Source: Tenebrio molitor (Eukaryota > Arthropoda > Insecta > Coleoptera > Tenebrionidae). Taken from it: 64,000 nt of DNA. The translations under genes and the position numbers were made by a program. The stretch lies in the NCBI RefSeq assembly GCF_963966145.1, contig NC_091046.1, forward strand, positions 32,860,001-32,924,000, given 5' to 3'. The notes beneath the pieces are model-generated. The model ran no database searches, was not told where the DNA came from, and saw nothing but the letters and a program-made list of their open reading frames with translations. Below are positions 45,009 through 56,625 of the stretch, piece after piece (within the stretch, counting starts at the first letter, position 1; each line of letters begins with the position of its first letter).

Positions 45009-45169
45009 TGTATCACTAAATTATTATTATAAACTTGAGAGACGTTTACTTCAAACTGTCAATTTTTCGACTTAATTTATAAACGTCACAATAACAGTAA
45101 AGGGCAGCTTACATTGACATTTTTTGATATGCCAAAATTTGATCGTTCAAAATTTTTTGTCCGCCATAG

Positions 45170-45227
45170 TACCTAGATGATTTTTTCGCAGTTTATTACA
45201 AAATGTTTTTATTTTCATAAAATCTCT
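45170..45227. other. Short spacer
   Basis: AT-rich, nothing recognised. Confidence 0.3.
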
Positions 45228-45443
45228 TAATTATAAAAATGAAGTCATAACGGCAAGTCCCATTGCGAGGGAACCCCGGCCATCCCGCTTTCTCCTTTTT
45301 CTTCCTGGGCGTATCCGAGTTGGGCCCGGTACCTGAGATAATCCTCGCTCAAATTTATCGGCCCCCAAGTATCCCCAATCCGGGCACCGCCTAATCCGAT
45401 AGGGAGTAGGTCCACGCGGCCAACAACTAATTATAAAAATGAA
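45228..45443. mobile_element. GC-rich retroposed fragment with 16 bp target duplication
   Basis: An identical 16-mer TAATTATAAAAATGAA lies at 45228-45243 and 45428-45443 and flanks a 184 bp GC-rich insert (45244-45427). The insert includes CATTGCGAGGGAACCCCGGC, the start of the 57 bp unit at 3.2-3.4 kb. A 16 bp duplication with no inverted repeats suggests target-primed reverse transcription, but no poly(A) or microsatellite tail is visible. Confidence 0.7.
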
Positions 45444-45507
45444 TCTTAATTTTAGTTCCATTTGAAAATTTGCTAGTGAATCTGTAAATACCTACCTAGT
45501 CTCAGAA

Positions 45508-45993
45508 ATGGAAGTGAAATCAATTTTGAGTGAAGAAGGGAAACAGTTGCTTGTGTTGAATAATTTTAAGTTTTGTGTGGCAAGGACGATGAAATTCGGT
45601 GGGGCTGTGTGAACAAAAAATCAAACTGCCTTGCAAAAGTGTAAACCTTCGGTTCCGAACCAACGAATGTGATCAGCAGTGATCTTATTCATAATCACCC
45701 GGAAGAAGAAAATATAGAGAGGTAAGCACTGAGTAATGGCGTCAAAAGAAAAACTCTAGATAATTTAACACACAAACCTGCAAAACTATTGCGTCAAGAA
45801 TTGCGACAAAATGGTTTTTTGGATGAGATTTTCACTTATGACGTGGACCGTGCGCGGAAGAATCTGTGCCAAGCCAGAAGATCTGTCCAACTTCCTATCC
45901 GTATCCCAAAAACTCAACTTGAAGCGAATAATTCTATATCCTGGTTAGATCTCGTTATGCTGTTTATTATAATACGCTCTAACAGTAATTAAG
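45508..45993 (+). pseudogene. FLYWCH zinc-finger gene fragment, disabled
   Basis: MEVKSILSEEGKQLLVLNNF, then a one-base shift to WGCVNKKSNCLAKV, an in-frame TAA, then DLIHNHPEEENIE: the Phe/Trp-Cys-Cys-His-N-H pattern of a FLYWCH finger. After a possible splice donor at ~45721, downstream sequence reads KRKTLDNLTHKPAKLLRQEL and RKNLCQARRSVQ, which I associate with FLYWCH proteins of insects. The frameshift and stop indicate a pseudogene, possibly transposon-derived. Confidence 0.6.
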
Positions 45994-46572
45994 AAATAAT
46001 AATTGACATGTTTGTTTGTATCTACGAGTATCTATCTAATGTTTTTTGTACATTCTTATGTAAAATAATGTAAATATTTCTAAAATAAAAATGTTAATTT
46101 TGAAACATTCTTTTGCTCTGGTATAACCGTAAATAGATAGAATTGTCAAAGGATTACCTCAAGTAGATAGGTACTGAACTCCGATGCCCTCTCATTTTTG
46201 CGAAGAATAAATGACGAATGGTGGAAAGAAAGCCTATTCTTGACAAGTCCTCGCAACACATTTTTACGCATTCGTAAAAAAGAGTAGGTACAGTTTATAA
46301 TGGTAAATGAATTAGTGAACGTTTGCTTTAATTTTGGTTTCTTCATCGTTTCGGAAGTTTTGTGTTTTTGTGTCCTTGCTTGTGTTTTTTGTGTTGTTGC
46401 TTGTGTTTCTAACCAAAGTCAAACATGGCTTTCCAATATTCTTTTGAAGAAAAAACTGAAATGATACTGATTTATGGAGAATGTAACAGGGACGATGTAC
46501 CTACTGGCTACTGAAACTTAGAGTAAGGGGGCCTATGGGAGTTGGACCACGTTACGGTCGTTACCTGAGTTT
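45994..46572 (+). pseudogene. Spacer with a mariner-type N-terminal fragment
   Basis: Mostly empty. At about 46425-46490 the plus strand reads MAFQYSFEEKTEMILIYGEC, the start of the HTH domain of the transposase family seen at 30371, then breaks up. Nothing else was recognised. Confidence 0.5.
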
Positions 46573-46815
46573 TCTAAATCTAAAGTGTGGTCGCTGAACG
46601 GATGGAGTAATTAAAAGAAAAGGATGTGGGGTTAGTTGCGCAGAACGATATACGCCGAAGCCTGTTTCACAATGAGGCAGGTTCTTTGCCATTTGTCATT
46701 GTTATAAGAATATGATATACTTAGTTGATAGACTGAGTAAAATGTTGCATTCATTGACGTGCACATCTTCTCCAAACATGAACACGTGGTCAAACAGCCG
46801 AAGCGAGGTTAAAAT
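46573..46815. mobile_element. Partial copy B of the 27578 element
   Basis: Starts AAAGTGTGGTCGCTGAACGG and follows the right half of copy A in reverse, including CAGAACGATATACGCCGAAG and GAACACGTGGTCAAACAGCC. Confidence 0.65.
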
Positions 46816-47935
46816 TAATGATGCCGTCAAATTATTTTTTTGCGCGATTGCACTCTATTTACTTGTTTACCACGTCTGTTTCCAAGACGGTAAGCTCTGT
46901 TTACTCGTTGCTAACGATAAACTGGACGGTAAGTAATTTTTGGTGTTCTAGAACGGTAAGTAAAGTTTATTCAAAATTAATCGAATGTTATAACAATTTT
47001 TATGTAGACAGAAGTTGAAGACAATATGTGGGGGCACTTTCTGGAAATTCATAAAGGTCTTGTAGTCGGCTTACATGTGAACCAGTTGGTGAATTGTCTT
47101 TGTATTTTTTCAGTTGTATAAGTCCAAAAATTGTCCCCAGAAAAAAGTTAAAGGGACGCCACTGGAAAGATGAAATATATCTGCGTTGACTTCGGTTTCG
47201 CTCGGCTCATCTGGAGACCTTTTATTAGGTCTACAGAAAAGCGTGGTCGTAACCACTTTTTTGAACAGTGCTCCCTCCATATCCCTCTACGATCTTTCGC
47301 AAAATAGGGGTGTTCAACAGACTAACACTGTTACTGTGACCTCTGTTCTCTGCTGTGACCGGTTTTACCACGCCACTTGAATATTTTGTCCGCGCAGAGT
47401 TCCCCCACCAAATGTCATATCTCAGCCCGGCCTTATGCTTCGGTTTCCTACAAAGCGGTACCGTAAAATAGCGGCCGTAATTTGACGGCTGTCGTCGGCG
47501 GCGAACTTTATTGTAATGTAAAGTAACGACGAGAACGGTGCAGTAAAATACGGCCGCTGTCCAGTTACAATCTATGGGTGATCAGTCTAAGGCACATTGA
47601 CACGGGGCGTGAATAATGATCGTAAACGTCACTGTCGTGGTTCCACGCCTCATATAAACCACTCAGGCGTGAAATACAAAGAGTAGATTTTCGTCAACAG
47701 AACAGAAAACAGAAAAAATTAGTGACTGCTTTACGTGAAAGAGGAATTTTTAAGCCCCAAAAAAAATGTTTTTACAAATCAAAGTATTACTGATGGTTAG
47801 AGAGCGTATTTTATAAAATGTCAAAATATGCAGTAAAATCCTTTGAAATATGCAGCAATATGCCGAAAAAAATACTGTCAGAGTTGTCATCTAATTAGGT
47901 CGAAATGGCTTTATCATTACGAAAATAATGAGCTC
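46816..47935. other. 1.1 kb without recognised genes
   Basis: Includes a GC-richer stretch at 47150-47580 with several short frames lacking motifs. No repeat partner found in the window. Confidence 0.4.
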
Positions 47936-48080
47936 ACAGATATGTTGCTAATGTATGGGCAATGTTATCAGTTATCACGTTATCAGAATGCAGCTGCGGC
48001 GTCCAGAGAGTACTCAGAGCGATTTCCGGAAAGACACCATCCTGGTCCTAGGGAAATAGACAGGACCGGACTCAAAATTT
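47936..48080 (+). pseudogene. Mariner-type transposase N-terminal fragment
   Basis: Reads ELTDMLLMYGQCYQLSRYQN, then AAAASREYSERFPERHHPGP, the paired-HTH start of the same transposase family as at 30371 and 58677. Nothing catalytic follows; a MITE begins at 48177. Confidence 0.7.
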
Positions 48081-48176
48081 TAGAAAACAATAAAAATATA
48101 CAATCAATTATCTCCGTTAATACAAACATTTTACTAAGAAAATTTAGGCTAAAATTCTTAAGAATAATGTATGGTA

Positions 48177-48534
48177 CTATAGCGGACAATAAATTTAGGC
48201 CGGCAAATTTCTGACATTTCAAAAAAGTCAAAGCAAGCGACCATTTATTGTCATTATGACTGATGTGTCAGTTTGTCAAACTGAAGGTTTTCAAGCTGTT
48301 TAGCGTTTCCTTCGCCCTTTTCGTAACTTACAGATCATGACCCATTAGCATAACTGATTTGTAGTAGCACTTCTCTCTGGTGCACGCTTCTTTTCCCAAT
48401 TTTAATTTTGATTATCGCTGTCACGATGACAAGAATGACAAAAATCGAAAATGGGGTTAGTTGAACATAATGCCAGCTTCACATTTTGATGTCAAGCCAA
48501 TGACAGGCCGGCCTAAATTTATTGTTCGCCATAG
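48177..48534. mobile_element. 358 bp MITE related to the 40272 element
   Basis: TIRs CTATAGCGGACAATAAATTT, then AGGCCGGC, and complement ending at 48534, TA-flanked. Confidence 0.8.
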
Positions 48535-48582
48535 TACCTCATGTTACAAGGAACGCCTCAACTTCGAAAACACCTGTATATA

Positions 48583-48952
48583 CTCTCGTGTCAAAAATGG
48601 ATCACTCCCTAGGATTTAGGGATATGCGTTACTAGGTTGCCATAAATTTGGTTAGGTTGGAGGCTATGTGGTTTCTGGTGACAAACAAAAGATATCCCAA
48701 AAATGTAAGACAGCAAATTAATTGTACCTAACAGTTGCAAATGACTAATTTATCGCTAAGTGATAGATGATTTTTCGTTTCACAATCAATTTTGGTTACT
48801 GGCGGCATATTTATTTCGATTTAATCTCTCAATTGAAAGTAACCAACCTTAGGCATTCAAAATAACTTTTGAAAATTCTAGTTACACAACATGAAAAACG
48901 TTATTTCCCTAAAAGTTCGAATTCTAGGGAGTAATCCATTTTTGTGACGGTC
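48583..48952. mobile_element. ~370 bp MITE
   Basis: Inverted arms GTCAAAAATGGATCACTCCC, then TAGGATT, and ATTCTAGGGAGTAATCCATT then TTTGTGAC. Probable TA flanks. Confidence 0.65.
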
Positions 48953-49365
48953 TAACCAAATTTTGAAATGACATTGACGACCAGAATTTTTTGCTCGCGA
49001 CAGTAATTTCTTTCCATATTAATTTATAGGTACTATAAAATACCTACTGCAGAATTAGGTACTGTTATTTTGTAGCTTTTACATCTCTGCTTTTACGTAG
49101 GTACACACACCATTTTTGAAGGTATAGTTCAAATGTACAGTAACTATTTTGTGTAACTCCATTTTGAGAGAGTTCTATGAATCGAGTGGAAGTTTTGACA
49201 TGTTTTATATTTAACCTATATAATATACGAAAAGGATATTATTTATTAAACTTATTTAATTGTCTGTCTGAGACGTACCTAGTAATAATTCTTACATGAT
49301 CATCTGTATTATTCTTGTAGTTCATAGCTTTGTTTTAAATGTTTATATAACCTATAAAATTGAAA
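48953..49365. other. Upstream region of the SMYD4-like gene
   Basis: AT-rich, no gene. Presumed promoter and 5' UTR; no TATA element can be assigned with confidence. Confidence 0.4.
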
Positions 49366-52300
49366 ATGGATTGTTTAGTGGCGTTGTATATCGAAAAGTT
49401 TAAAACGATTGAGGGCAATGTTTTTGAAGTGTTTACAAAATTTTATGACACAGATTTGTAAGTATGGTACCCAAATATGATATTTGTTTTCAAACTGCTT
49501 TAATTTTTAGAACGCCAATACATTCATGGTTAGAGAGTCAATTTAAAAAGAAAACATTAAAAAATAATACCATATCAGCTTTACATAGGCGAGAAGGCAA
49601 TGTTTTCTATGCCAAGAAGAACCTAGTAAAAAGTTTAGAGTTTTACACTAAGAGTTTGTGTTTTGCCACACCTAACAGTAAAGAGTATGGATTGGCATTA
49701 GCTAATCGATCAGCTGTTTCGTTTGAAATGAGAGAATTTCATAATTGTCTTAAAGACATTGAATTGTGTTTCAAAACAAATTATCCAACAGATTTAAAGC
49801 CAAAAATTTATATACGAAAGGCAGAGTGCTATTTTGAATTGAATCAGAAAGAATCCTTAAGCGAATGCATATCAGAGGTGTTTAGTTTTTTGGAATCAGA
49901 AAATATAGTAGATAAAGGTATGTTGCAACATTTTTTATTTTCATTCAGTTTATAACATGAACACAACTGTTTCTTTACTTCGTTCAGTGAGAGATTGGAA
50001 GATTTTAAATTGTATTAAATTAACCCAACACTACAAAATGCACTAGAATATATTAATTAGAGCATAATTTCAGGACAAAAATGTTACTGCTTGAAGAATT
50101 TATTTCAAATTTTACGTGCGCTAGGTGTTACTTTCTCTACATAGAATTTAGTGATTTTTATGTCAACCAATCTCTCGCTGAACAAACTATAAATAGTTTA
50201 TTTTAATTGATACTGCCTCTTACATTTGGTATTATTTTACTTTTTTTTTAAATTAAAGTTAATTAAATGTGATGTTAAAAATTATTGTGACATTTATTTA
50301 TGATCATTTTGTTTGATAATTAAACAATCTAGGAAAAGTGTGTACATTACCATATTTAAGCTTAAAATTTAATGGTGTTACAACCTTTTTAACTTCATAG
50401 CTCCTGAACATAATGCTATTTTTACTTGAAGTTTGGAACTACTGCACTGCACAATTCCCACCCGCCCGCCGAATATCGCTCTGACCTTTTAAAAACATAA
50501 ATATGCATAAGTAGCATTACTTGTTCATATTTGATTTAAAATAGACTGATGTTTTTTATACAGTTTTTGTATTATTTATTGTATTGTATTATTTATTATT
50601 ACTTTATCAGTTTCATTATTTTATTATAGACAAATTTACAATGAAGTTGAATCATATTGAGAAAATGAAAAATACACAGGCAAAAGTTGACAACTATCAA
50701 GAAAATTTTCACGAAATTCCAGAATTTCCAGATGGGGAAAATAAATGTTTGGGGTATGCATCTAACAAAGTAAAAATGAGGTATGTATTATAAAAAAAAT
50801 ATTCAAATTGGAGGTTTATTAAGTATGGATTTTCAGTTATAATAAAAATAGTGGAAGGCACATAGTAGCCAGTACAAACATCCGACGGGGGGACATTCTT
50901 TTTATCGAAAAAGCGTTTATTTTTGCTCCAGTTTTTAAGGAAAACAAAGAATTTTATTCATTTAAGTGTTACAATTGTTTGAAGGATATAATAAGCAGCG
51001 TGCCGTGTAAATTTTGTACAGTTTGTGTATATTGCGACGAAAATTGTCGGGACTTATCATGGCAGAAGTGTCATAAGTGGGAATGTTACGGGATGCAGGC
51101 AAATATTTGGTTTGATTTAGGCATTGCTTTTCCTGCGTTTAAAGCAATGTTGCAAGGAGCTTTGTCAGGATTTGAATCCTTGGAATGCAGTTACGAAGAG
51201 GATCTGAAGTGTTTCGGTGACAAGCAAGACAACTACCGGTATTTCAACAGACTTCTTTCAAATATATATAAAAACAAAAATGTTGCACCATACATTGTTA
51301 TGGCAGCTATAGTAATTTCGTATCTGGAAAAATACACAAATTTCTTCACGTGGTTTTTAAGACAACCAAATTGTCCTAAAAAAGATTTAGATAATTTGAT
51401 TAAATATGTTGGAGGCCTTATTACTAAACACATCGCTCAATTGGCGTGCAATTCCAGTACTATCGAACACTGGACGTGCTCTTCGTCGGATTTACTTTTT
51501 CCAGATGTTCTTATAACGATAGCTTGTGGAATATTTCCATCCGTTAGTATTATGAACCATTCCTGTAGGCCAAACGTAACGAATTAGTAAGTTACATATT
51601 AAGTCTCAGTAGAAAAATTTATAAAGAGACGTTTTCTAGTTTCATCTGTGATACTATAGTTGTTAAAGCTTTAGAGGATATCCCGCAAAATGAAGAAATC
51701 TTCAATTGTTACGGAATCGATTATAGAGGAATGGTAAGAGAACAGAGACAGTATGCTTGTAGAAAGTTGTATCACTTTGAATGTAAATGTGTAATTTGCT
51801 CAGACCCCGCAAACGAATTGGTAAGCAAATAAACATAACAATGATAATAATTGTATCACATTTTTCAAGGACATGCTGGACAGTTACTTGTGCCCAAAAT
51901 GCAAGGGGTTAGTTCCAGAGATTAATAACACTGTTTTAAGTTTTTGTGTTAATTGTGGTGAAAAATATCATTTGAAGCCTTTTCGGAAAATCAATAATGA
52001 AGCACAAAGATACCTTGAAAGTATTTACTTTTGAATTGTCTAATTTTAAGATTTGTTAAATATGTGATTTTAGATGATTCCCCAAATCAGCTAGAACTTT
52101 TAATAAAGAGTCTTAAAATAAGAGAAAAAATTCTCTACAAACACCACAAAGATTTTGAAGAAGTTTATTACAGATTGTATAGTTTTTATGTTGAAAACGG
52201 TGAGCCGTGAGTTTTCGCTAATGATCTTCCAAATCGGTCATTTTTATATTTTAGGGGATGCGGAAAATATGTTTAAGTATTTTCATTTGTGGTTAGAAAA

Positions 52301-52589
52301 CGAGAAAGCTCGTCGAGGGAGCAATTCGAGAGGTATTGGAACAAAGCTCTATGAAGCTGCACTTGCAATCCTTCATTGCTTACAAAACGGTCACCAAAAA
52401 AATTGCACTAATCTCAAGTAAGTTTACTTAGATTTTACACATCAATACAATAAACAGGGAGTTTTTAGGGCTTTTCTACAAAATGTCGAGTATATGATTA
52501 AAGAAGCCAAGATAATTCTAAATTTGTATTATCCATCATACATTACGAGTAGACTGAACAGAAAAATACAATTTATATCAACTAAGTAA
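49366..52589 (+). CDS. Smyd4: SMYD4-like SET and MYND domain protein
   Basis: Nine exons: 49366-49457, 49511-49917, 50630-50780, 50837-51586, 51640-51820, 51870-52020, 52074-52199, 52255-52417, 52469-52589; 714 codons, phases consistent, 713 residues. The N-terminal part (about 50-150) has TPR-like helices (RREGNVFYAKKNLVKSLEFY, LANRSAVSFEM). The MYND zinc finger spans C261-C300 (CYNC, CKFC, CVYC, CRDLSWQKCH, C300). The SET core splits around it: NKNSGRHIVASTNIRRGD before, IMNHSCRPNVTNY (~455-467) and FNCYGIDY (Tyr491) after, then post-SET cysteines (CKCVICSD, CPKC). The family transfers methyl groups from SAM to protein lysines, and fly SMYD4 proteins act in muscle development. An intron of ~710 bp separates exons 2 and 3. 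Convergent with the UGT gene. Confidence 0.9.
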
Positions 52590-52618
52590 TTTCTACGGTC
52601 AATACATTTTTAACGAAA

Positions 52619-54701
52619 TTAATCTTTTTTATTTTTCACGTTACTTCTAAAAAGATATTTTTTTATTTTAAAAATTATTTTGAAAATTATTTTGAGGGTA
52701 ATTATCAGTATAAACAAAATAAAAATAACGATTCCGCCCAGAAAACTAATAACATCAACAAGGTAATACTGATATAGTGGTAAATCGATTGCCGGTGATC
52801 TCAAATGCTTTGCCCCTTTGTGTCGTATTACGTACTCCGTCCACCAAATTGCTTTTTCTAATCCTGTCATTGCTTCATCGTTATACAACTCTGCAATTTG
52901 TTTCAGATTTTCTTTATACCTGTAATCATGTTTTTGAAAGATGAACGCAACAACTTGGAAAACTTACGTAGAATTTGTAGAGACGTCCAGTATTGCGGCA
53001 AGAAATTCGTCTTTTTTTAATTCCGCAGGTTTCAATTTTACACCGAGACGTTTGCTTTCCATAATTTTAGCATTATTGCCTTGATCTCCGTAAAATGGTA
53101 ACCCGACGATCGGAACATTATAATAAATAGCCTCTTCTATAGACTGAAGACCGCATTGTGTAATGAAGGCTTTGATATTTTTATGCGCTTTAAATTAAAT
53201 GTAATAATTAGCTGGAGGGAGTAAAGTACCATTTAAGCGTCGTTTTCATGGTGGCTTTATAAGCGTGGCTCGCTCGGTTAGCTTGGCTTTAGAAGAGTCG
53301 TCTTCATTTTCATTGTGGCTTGCTACTTCAAGACAGCCACGCCAACGCGCATGCGCTATTGAGCGAGCTAGCGTTGAACTGTCACATCAGCTGATTTGAT
53401 TATGTAGTTGAGAGTTCGAGCGCATGCGCAAGCTTCCAAAGCCTGAGCGTGGCTTTGAAAAATAGAAATATTTCCTATTCTAGCAAAGTCCGAGCCACGC
53501 CGCGGCGTTTTTTAAAAGCTGTGCTCCCATTGGTCGAGCGGTTTTCAAGCCGAGCGAGCCACGCTTGTAAAACTACCATGAAAACGACGCTTTACATTAC
53601 CCATAATTGCTGTCTGAGGGGCCCATTCCACAATTTTCACATTATCTGGCTTGTCGGATATTTGGTCGTTTTCAAATTTCCAGAGTACATTGTATGGCAA
53701 ATCAGAAAACGTTTCCAATATCGTATCTTTTAGTTTTTGACTAATTGATGCACTTTTTACATTTGTTCCCAAACTGAAGTAAACGAAACCATTTTTAGAA
53801 CTGTCTAAATATTCTTGAATTTCCTTAAATTGTCTTTAGCTACTAATACAAAACGTTATTCTGTGTTACTTACTCCTGGAAGAGGTTTTGGTTTTTGTAA
53901 GTGAATTCCGCCGCCTACTTGCACCGTCGCTGGTACTAAAGGTCTGATGTTATGAAAAATCGGATTTACGTTGATAAATAACATGCTCATGTTTTTTTGT
54001 ATCTCCGCTACTGAAGGTACATCATCACCGAAGTATTTTCTGATCGTGGTGTCTTCTCTGGGGTGTAAGTGATGTTCGCTGTACCATGACATAAACCACA
54101 TAAACAAAGTACTGAACAATCGTTCCCAAAATGTCAAGTTTCTGTAGAAGGGTAGATCGTATTCAGGATACAAAACTGGATGAACAGGATTGCCGACAGC
54201 GGCGTGTATTCTTGAAGGAGCATCTAGAGAAATCAGTCCTATGAATGGAATTTGGAACCACCATGAAAGGGACATTTGTGTTGGATAGATAGCTTCTACC
54301 ATTAATAAATCGAATTGCTCTTTTTTATTGTGTATTAGAGCTTGCACTTCCGGATGTGACAGTTGTTTGTCCGCTGTAACATGCAAGGCTTCCATGTACT
54401 TGCTAAACCGAACAGCTATACTTTCTTGAGAATTTGATAAGAGTTCGTCAGTTTTGTGAGACTTCATTATTTCGTAAGATACACTTAAATCGATTTCGGT
54501 TAAATTTGTCAAGGATGGATCTTTCATAGGATTTGTTGTTAGTACCGTGACTTGGTGTCCTCTTAAAGAGAGTTCCTTCCATATTGGTTGAAAAGCCAGT
54601 TGATGACTATATGATGGGGTAAAAACTGCTCCCAGTATTCTTGCAGCATCACTATAATTTATTAAGTGTAGCAGAAATATGTAAAAATATTTTTTAGACA
54701 T
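52619..54701 (-). CDS. UDP-glycosyltransferase (insect UGT)
   Basis: Exons 54701-53874, 53823-53601, 53187-52968, 52919-52619 give 524 codons, phases consistent, 523 residues. The start MSKKYFYIFLLHLIN is the first Met before a signal peptide; an in-frame ATG at 54818 would bury it. The acceptor half has SYSHQLAFQPIW (catalytic His region) and RGHQVTVLTTNP. The donor-binding half has YFSLGTNVKS, EWAPQTAIM and the UGT signature FITQCGLQSIEEAIYYNVPI, then GLPFYGDQ. The C-terminus is a membrane anchor (FLGGIVIFILFILII) and a basic tail ending KNKKD, a KxKxx ER-retrieval motif. These enzymes conjugate sugars to lipophilic compounds in the ER lumen. Signature position 4 is Gln rather than the common His (FITHGG in most). 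Intron 2 carries a MITE. Confidence 0.92.
53235..53592. mobile_element. 358 bp foldback MITE in UGT intron 2
   Basis: Arms AAGCGTCGTTTTCATGGTGG and the complement at 53592, with inner AGCGTGGCTCGCTCGG repeated inverted. The right end lies 8 bp from the UGT exon 2 donor. Confidence 0.85.
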
Positions 54702-54956
54702 GTCTGTGGCAAAAAGTTCAGACGTGGTAAAGATTATTTGGTGAACTGAATGATAAGGTTTTATCGGGTTCGTAAAGAGTGTTTTATAAAACATAAGTGC
54801 CAAGCAACAAGCAACCATTTCTGTTAGAGATAAAAAAATATAAGTAAACTTTATCGTGACTTCAAGATGTGTAATTTTATTTATTCGTTAGGTATTCAAG
54901 TTGATTGAGTTTTTCCGCTTTTAATATTTTCAACTAAATTATTTTGTGTATTTTTA
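54702..54956. other. UGT upstream region
   Basis: Presumed 5' UTR and promoter of the UGT gene. No distinct element recognised. Confidence 0.35.
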
Positions 54957-55175
54957 ACTTACCCGACCAAAGGTAGGTAAGTTATTGTGTTCGGTCCAAA
55001 ATTTCGAATTGCTAATTTCATCAGATCTTTACGTTTTGAGGTCCTAAACACGTTAATGAAGTTTTTAGAATGATGTCTGTCTGTGCGTCTGTCTGTCCCA
55101 CTTTTCGTTCTCCCACGATTAGTCAAAAAGGCTTTGACCGATTGCTTTCAAATTTGACCAACACAAACTTACCCA

Positions 55176-55630
55176 TGGTCTTTCGAGTTGAAAAGCTTTT
55201 GGTGTCAATCGGACCACGGGGGGTGGAAGAGGGTGGGGGTAGGTAGAAAAAATAATAAGGAAACATGGACATTTGACTTTACCGTTTGAAAGGGCATCTG
55301 TTTTTATGTCGAAAACGATGTTTACCATTTGCGGATTTTTCCAATATGGCGGACTTATAAGGTTATTTACGTCTTCATAGATCGACGGCGATAACTGCTG
55401 AAACTTTTAACAAAATAATCTCGGATCTTGCCATTGGAAATAACTCTGTAATAGTGACCACCGAATAGAGTTTGGTGTCAATCCGACTACGAGGGGTGGA
55501 AGAGGGTGGGGGTTGCTCGAAAAAATAATGAGGTGACATGGAAATTTGACATTACCAGTTGAAAGGGCATGTGTTTTTATGTTGGAAATGATATGTACTA
55601 TTTGCGAGAATGTCCAATATGGCGGCTTAT
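55176..55630. repeat. Two-unit tandem repeat, period ~265 bp
   Basis: GGGGTGGAAGAGGGTGGGGG and GAAAGGGCAT(C/G)TGTTTTTATG and CCAATATGGCGG occur in the same order in both units (about 55176-55365 and 55441-55630). Confidence 0.75.
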
Positions 55631-55639
55631 AATAGTATA

Positions 55640-56623
55640 CAGGCTGTTTGATAAAAAACGCCTCAACCCATAACTTTTTTATTTATTATCCGATTTCAAT
55701 GAACAAAAAAGCCAAAGATATGGTTTTTCATGCGCTACGAACCAGCCATAAAACAAATTTTTTTGACGTTATTTTTAGTAGCTAACGATAGTCAACTTTT
55801 TTTTTTTAAATGGGCACATGTAGTTTTTTAGGCTCAGTCTGGTAAAGTTTTTTTTTCTGAATCTAATGATGTATTAAAAGTTATCGTTTGGTCCATAGCT
55901 GACTGAAAAAAAAAATAAAACAATTTTTAATTGTGGTTCAGCTTATGAAATTTTCAAGTGTGCCGTGAAAAACAATTAATACAAGGAGCAACAAATGTGA
56001 AGTGTGAGTTTGAAAATTTTCAGGTGCAATCTTGAAGAGTTTTATTATTATTTTCTTGGAAAACATGAATATTGATAATAAAAATAAAATTTTATTTATT
56101 TATTTTTTTTTGTTTTTGACTAATTACGATTATTATTACACTCGAGCATAAAATAATAGTCAAATGACTGCTATCCTGCATGACTGACAATGTTGTTATT
56201 TTATTCTTAAATAAAAAAAGTTTAAAAAAGCAGATAAAAATTTCTAAGCTGACGTTTAGATGACATTTATCGTATTTGGATTCCGATTGTTTTTCACGGC
56301 ACTCTTAAAAATTTTATAATAAGCTGAACCACAAAAAATTGTTTTATTTTTTTTTTCAGTTAGCTATGAACCAAATGATAACTTTCAATAGATCATGAGA
56401 TTCAGAAAAAAAAACCTTACCAGACCAAGCCTAAAAAACTACATGTGTCCATTTAAAAAAAAAAGTTGACTATCGTTAGCTATTGAAGATAACGCCAAAA
56501 AAAATTAAATTTGATGGCTGTTTTGTAGCGTTTGAAAAACCATATCTTTGACTTTTTTGTTCATTGAAATCGGGTAATAAATAAAAAAGTTATGGGTTAA
56601 GGCGTTTTTCATCAAACAGCCTG
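55640..56623. mobile_element. 984 bp MITE with ~250-350 bp arms, TA-flanked
   Basis: Ends CAGGCTGTTTGATAAAAAAC and complement at 56623, TA on both sides. The arms include AAAGATATGGTTTTTCATGC. A right-half copy sits at 60790-61028. Confidence 0.85.
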
Positions 56624-56625
56624 TA

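Larger units (their letters stand above)
40272..45169 (-). mobile_element. Tc1-type element expanded by nested insertions
   Basis: TIRs CTATGGCGGACAAAAAATTT, then TGAACGA, at 40272 and the complement ending at 45169, TA on both sides. Near its right end it holds a minus-strand transposase remnant (44715-45008). Most of the 4.9 kb is a later TTAA-flanked insertion at 40474-44387. The related short MITE at 48177-48534 shares the terminal CTATAGCGGACAA. Confidence 0.75.
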
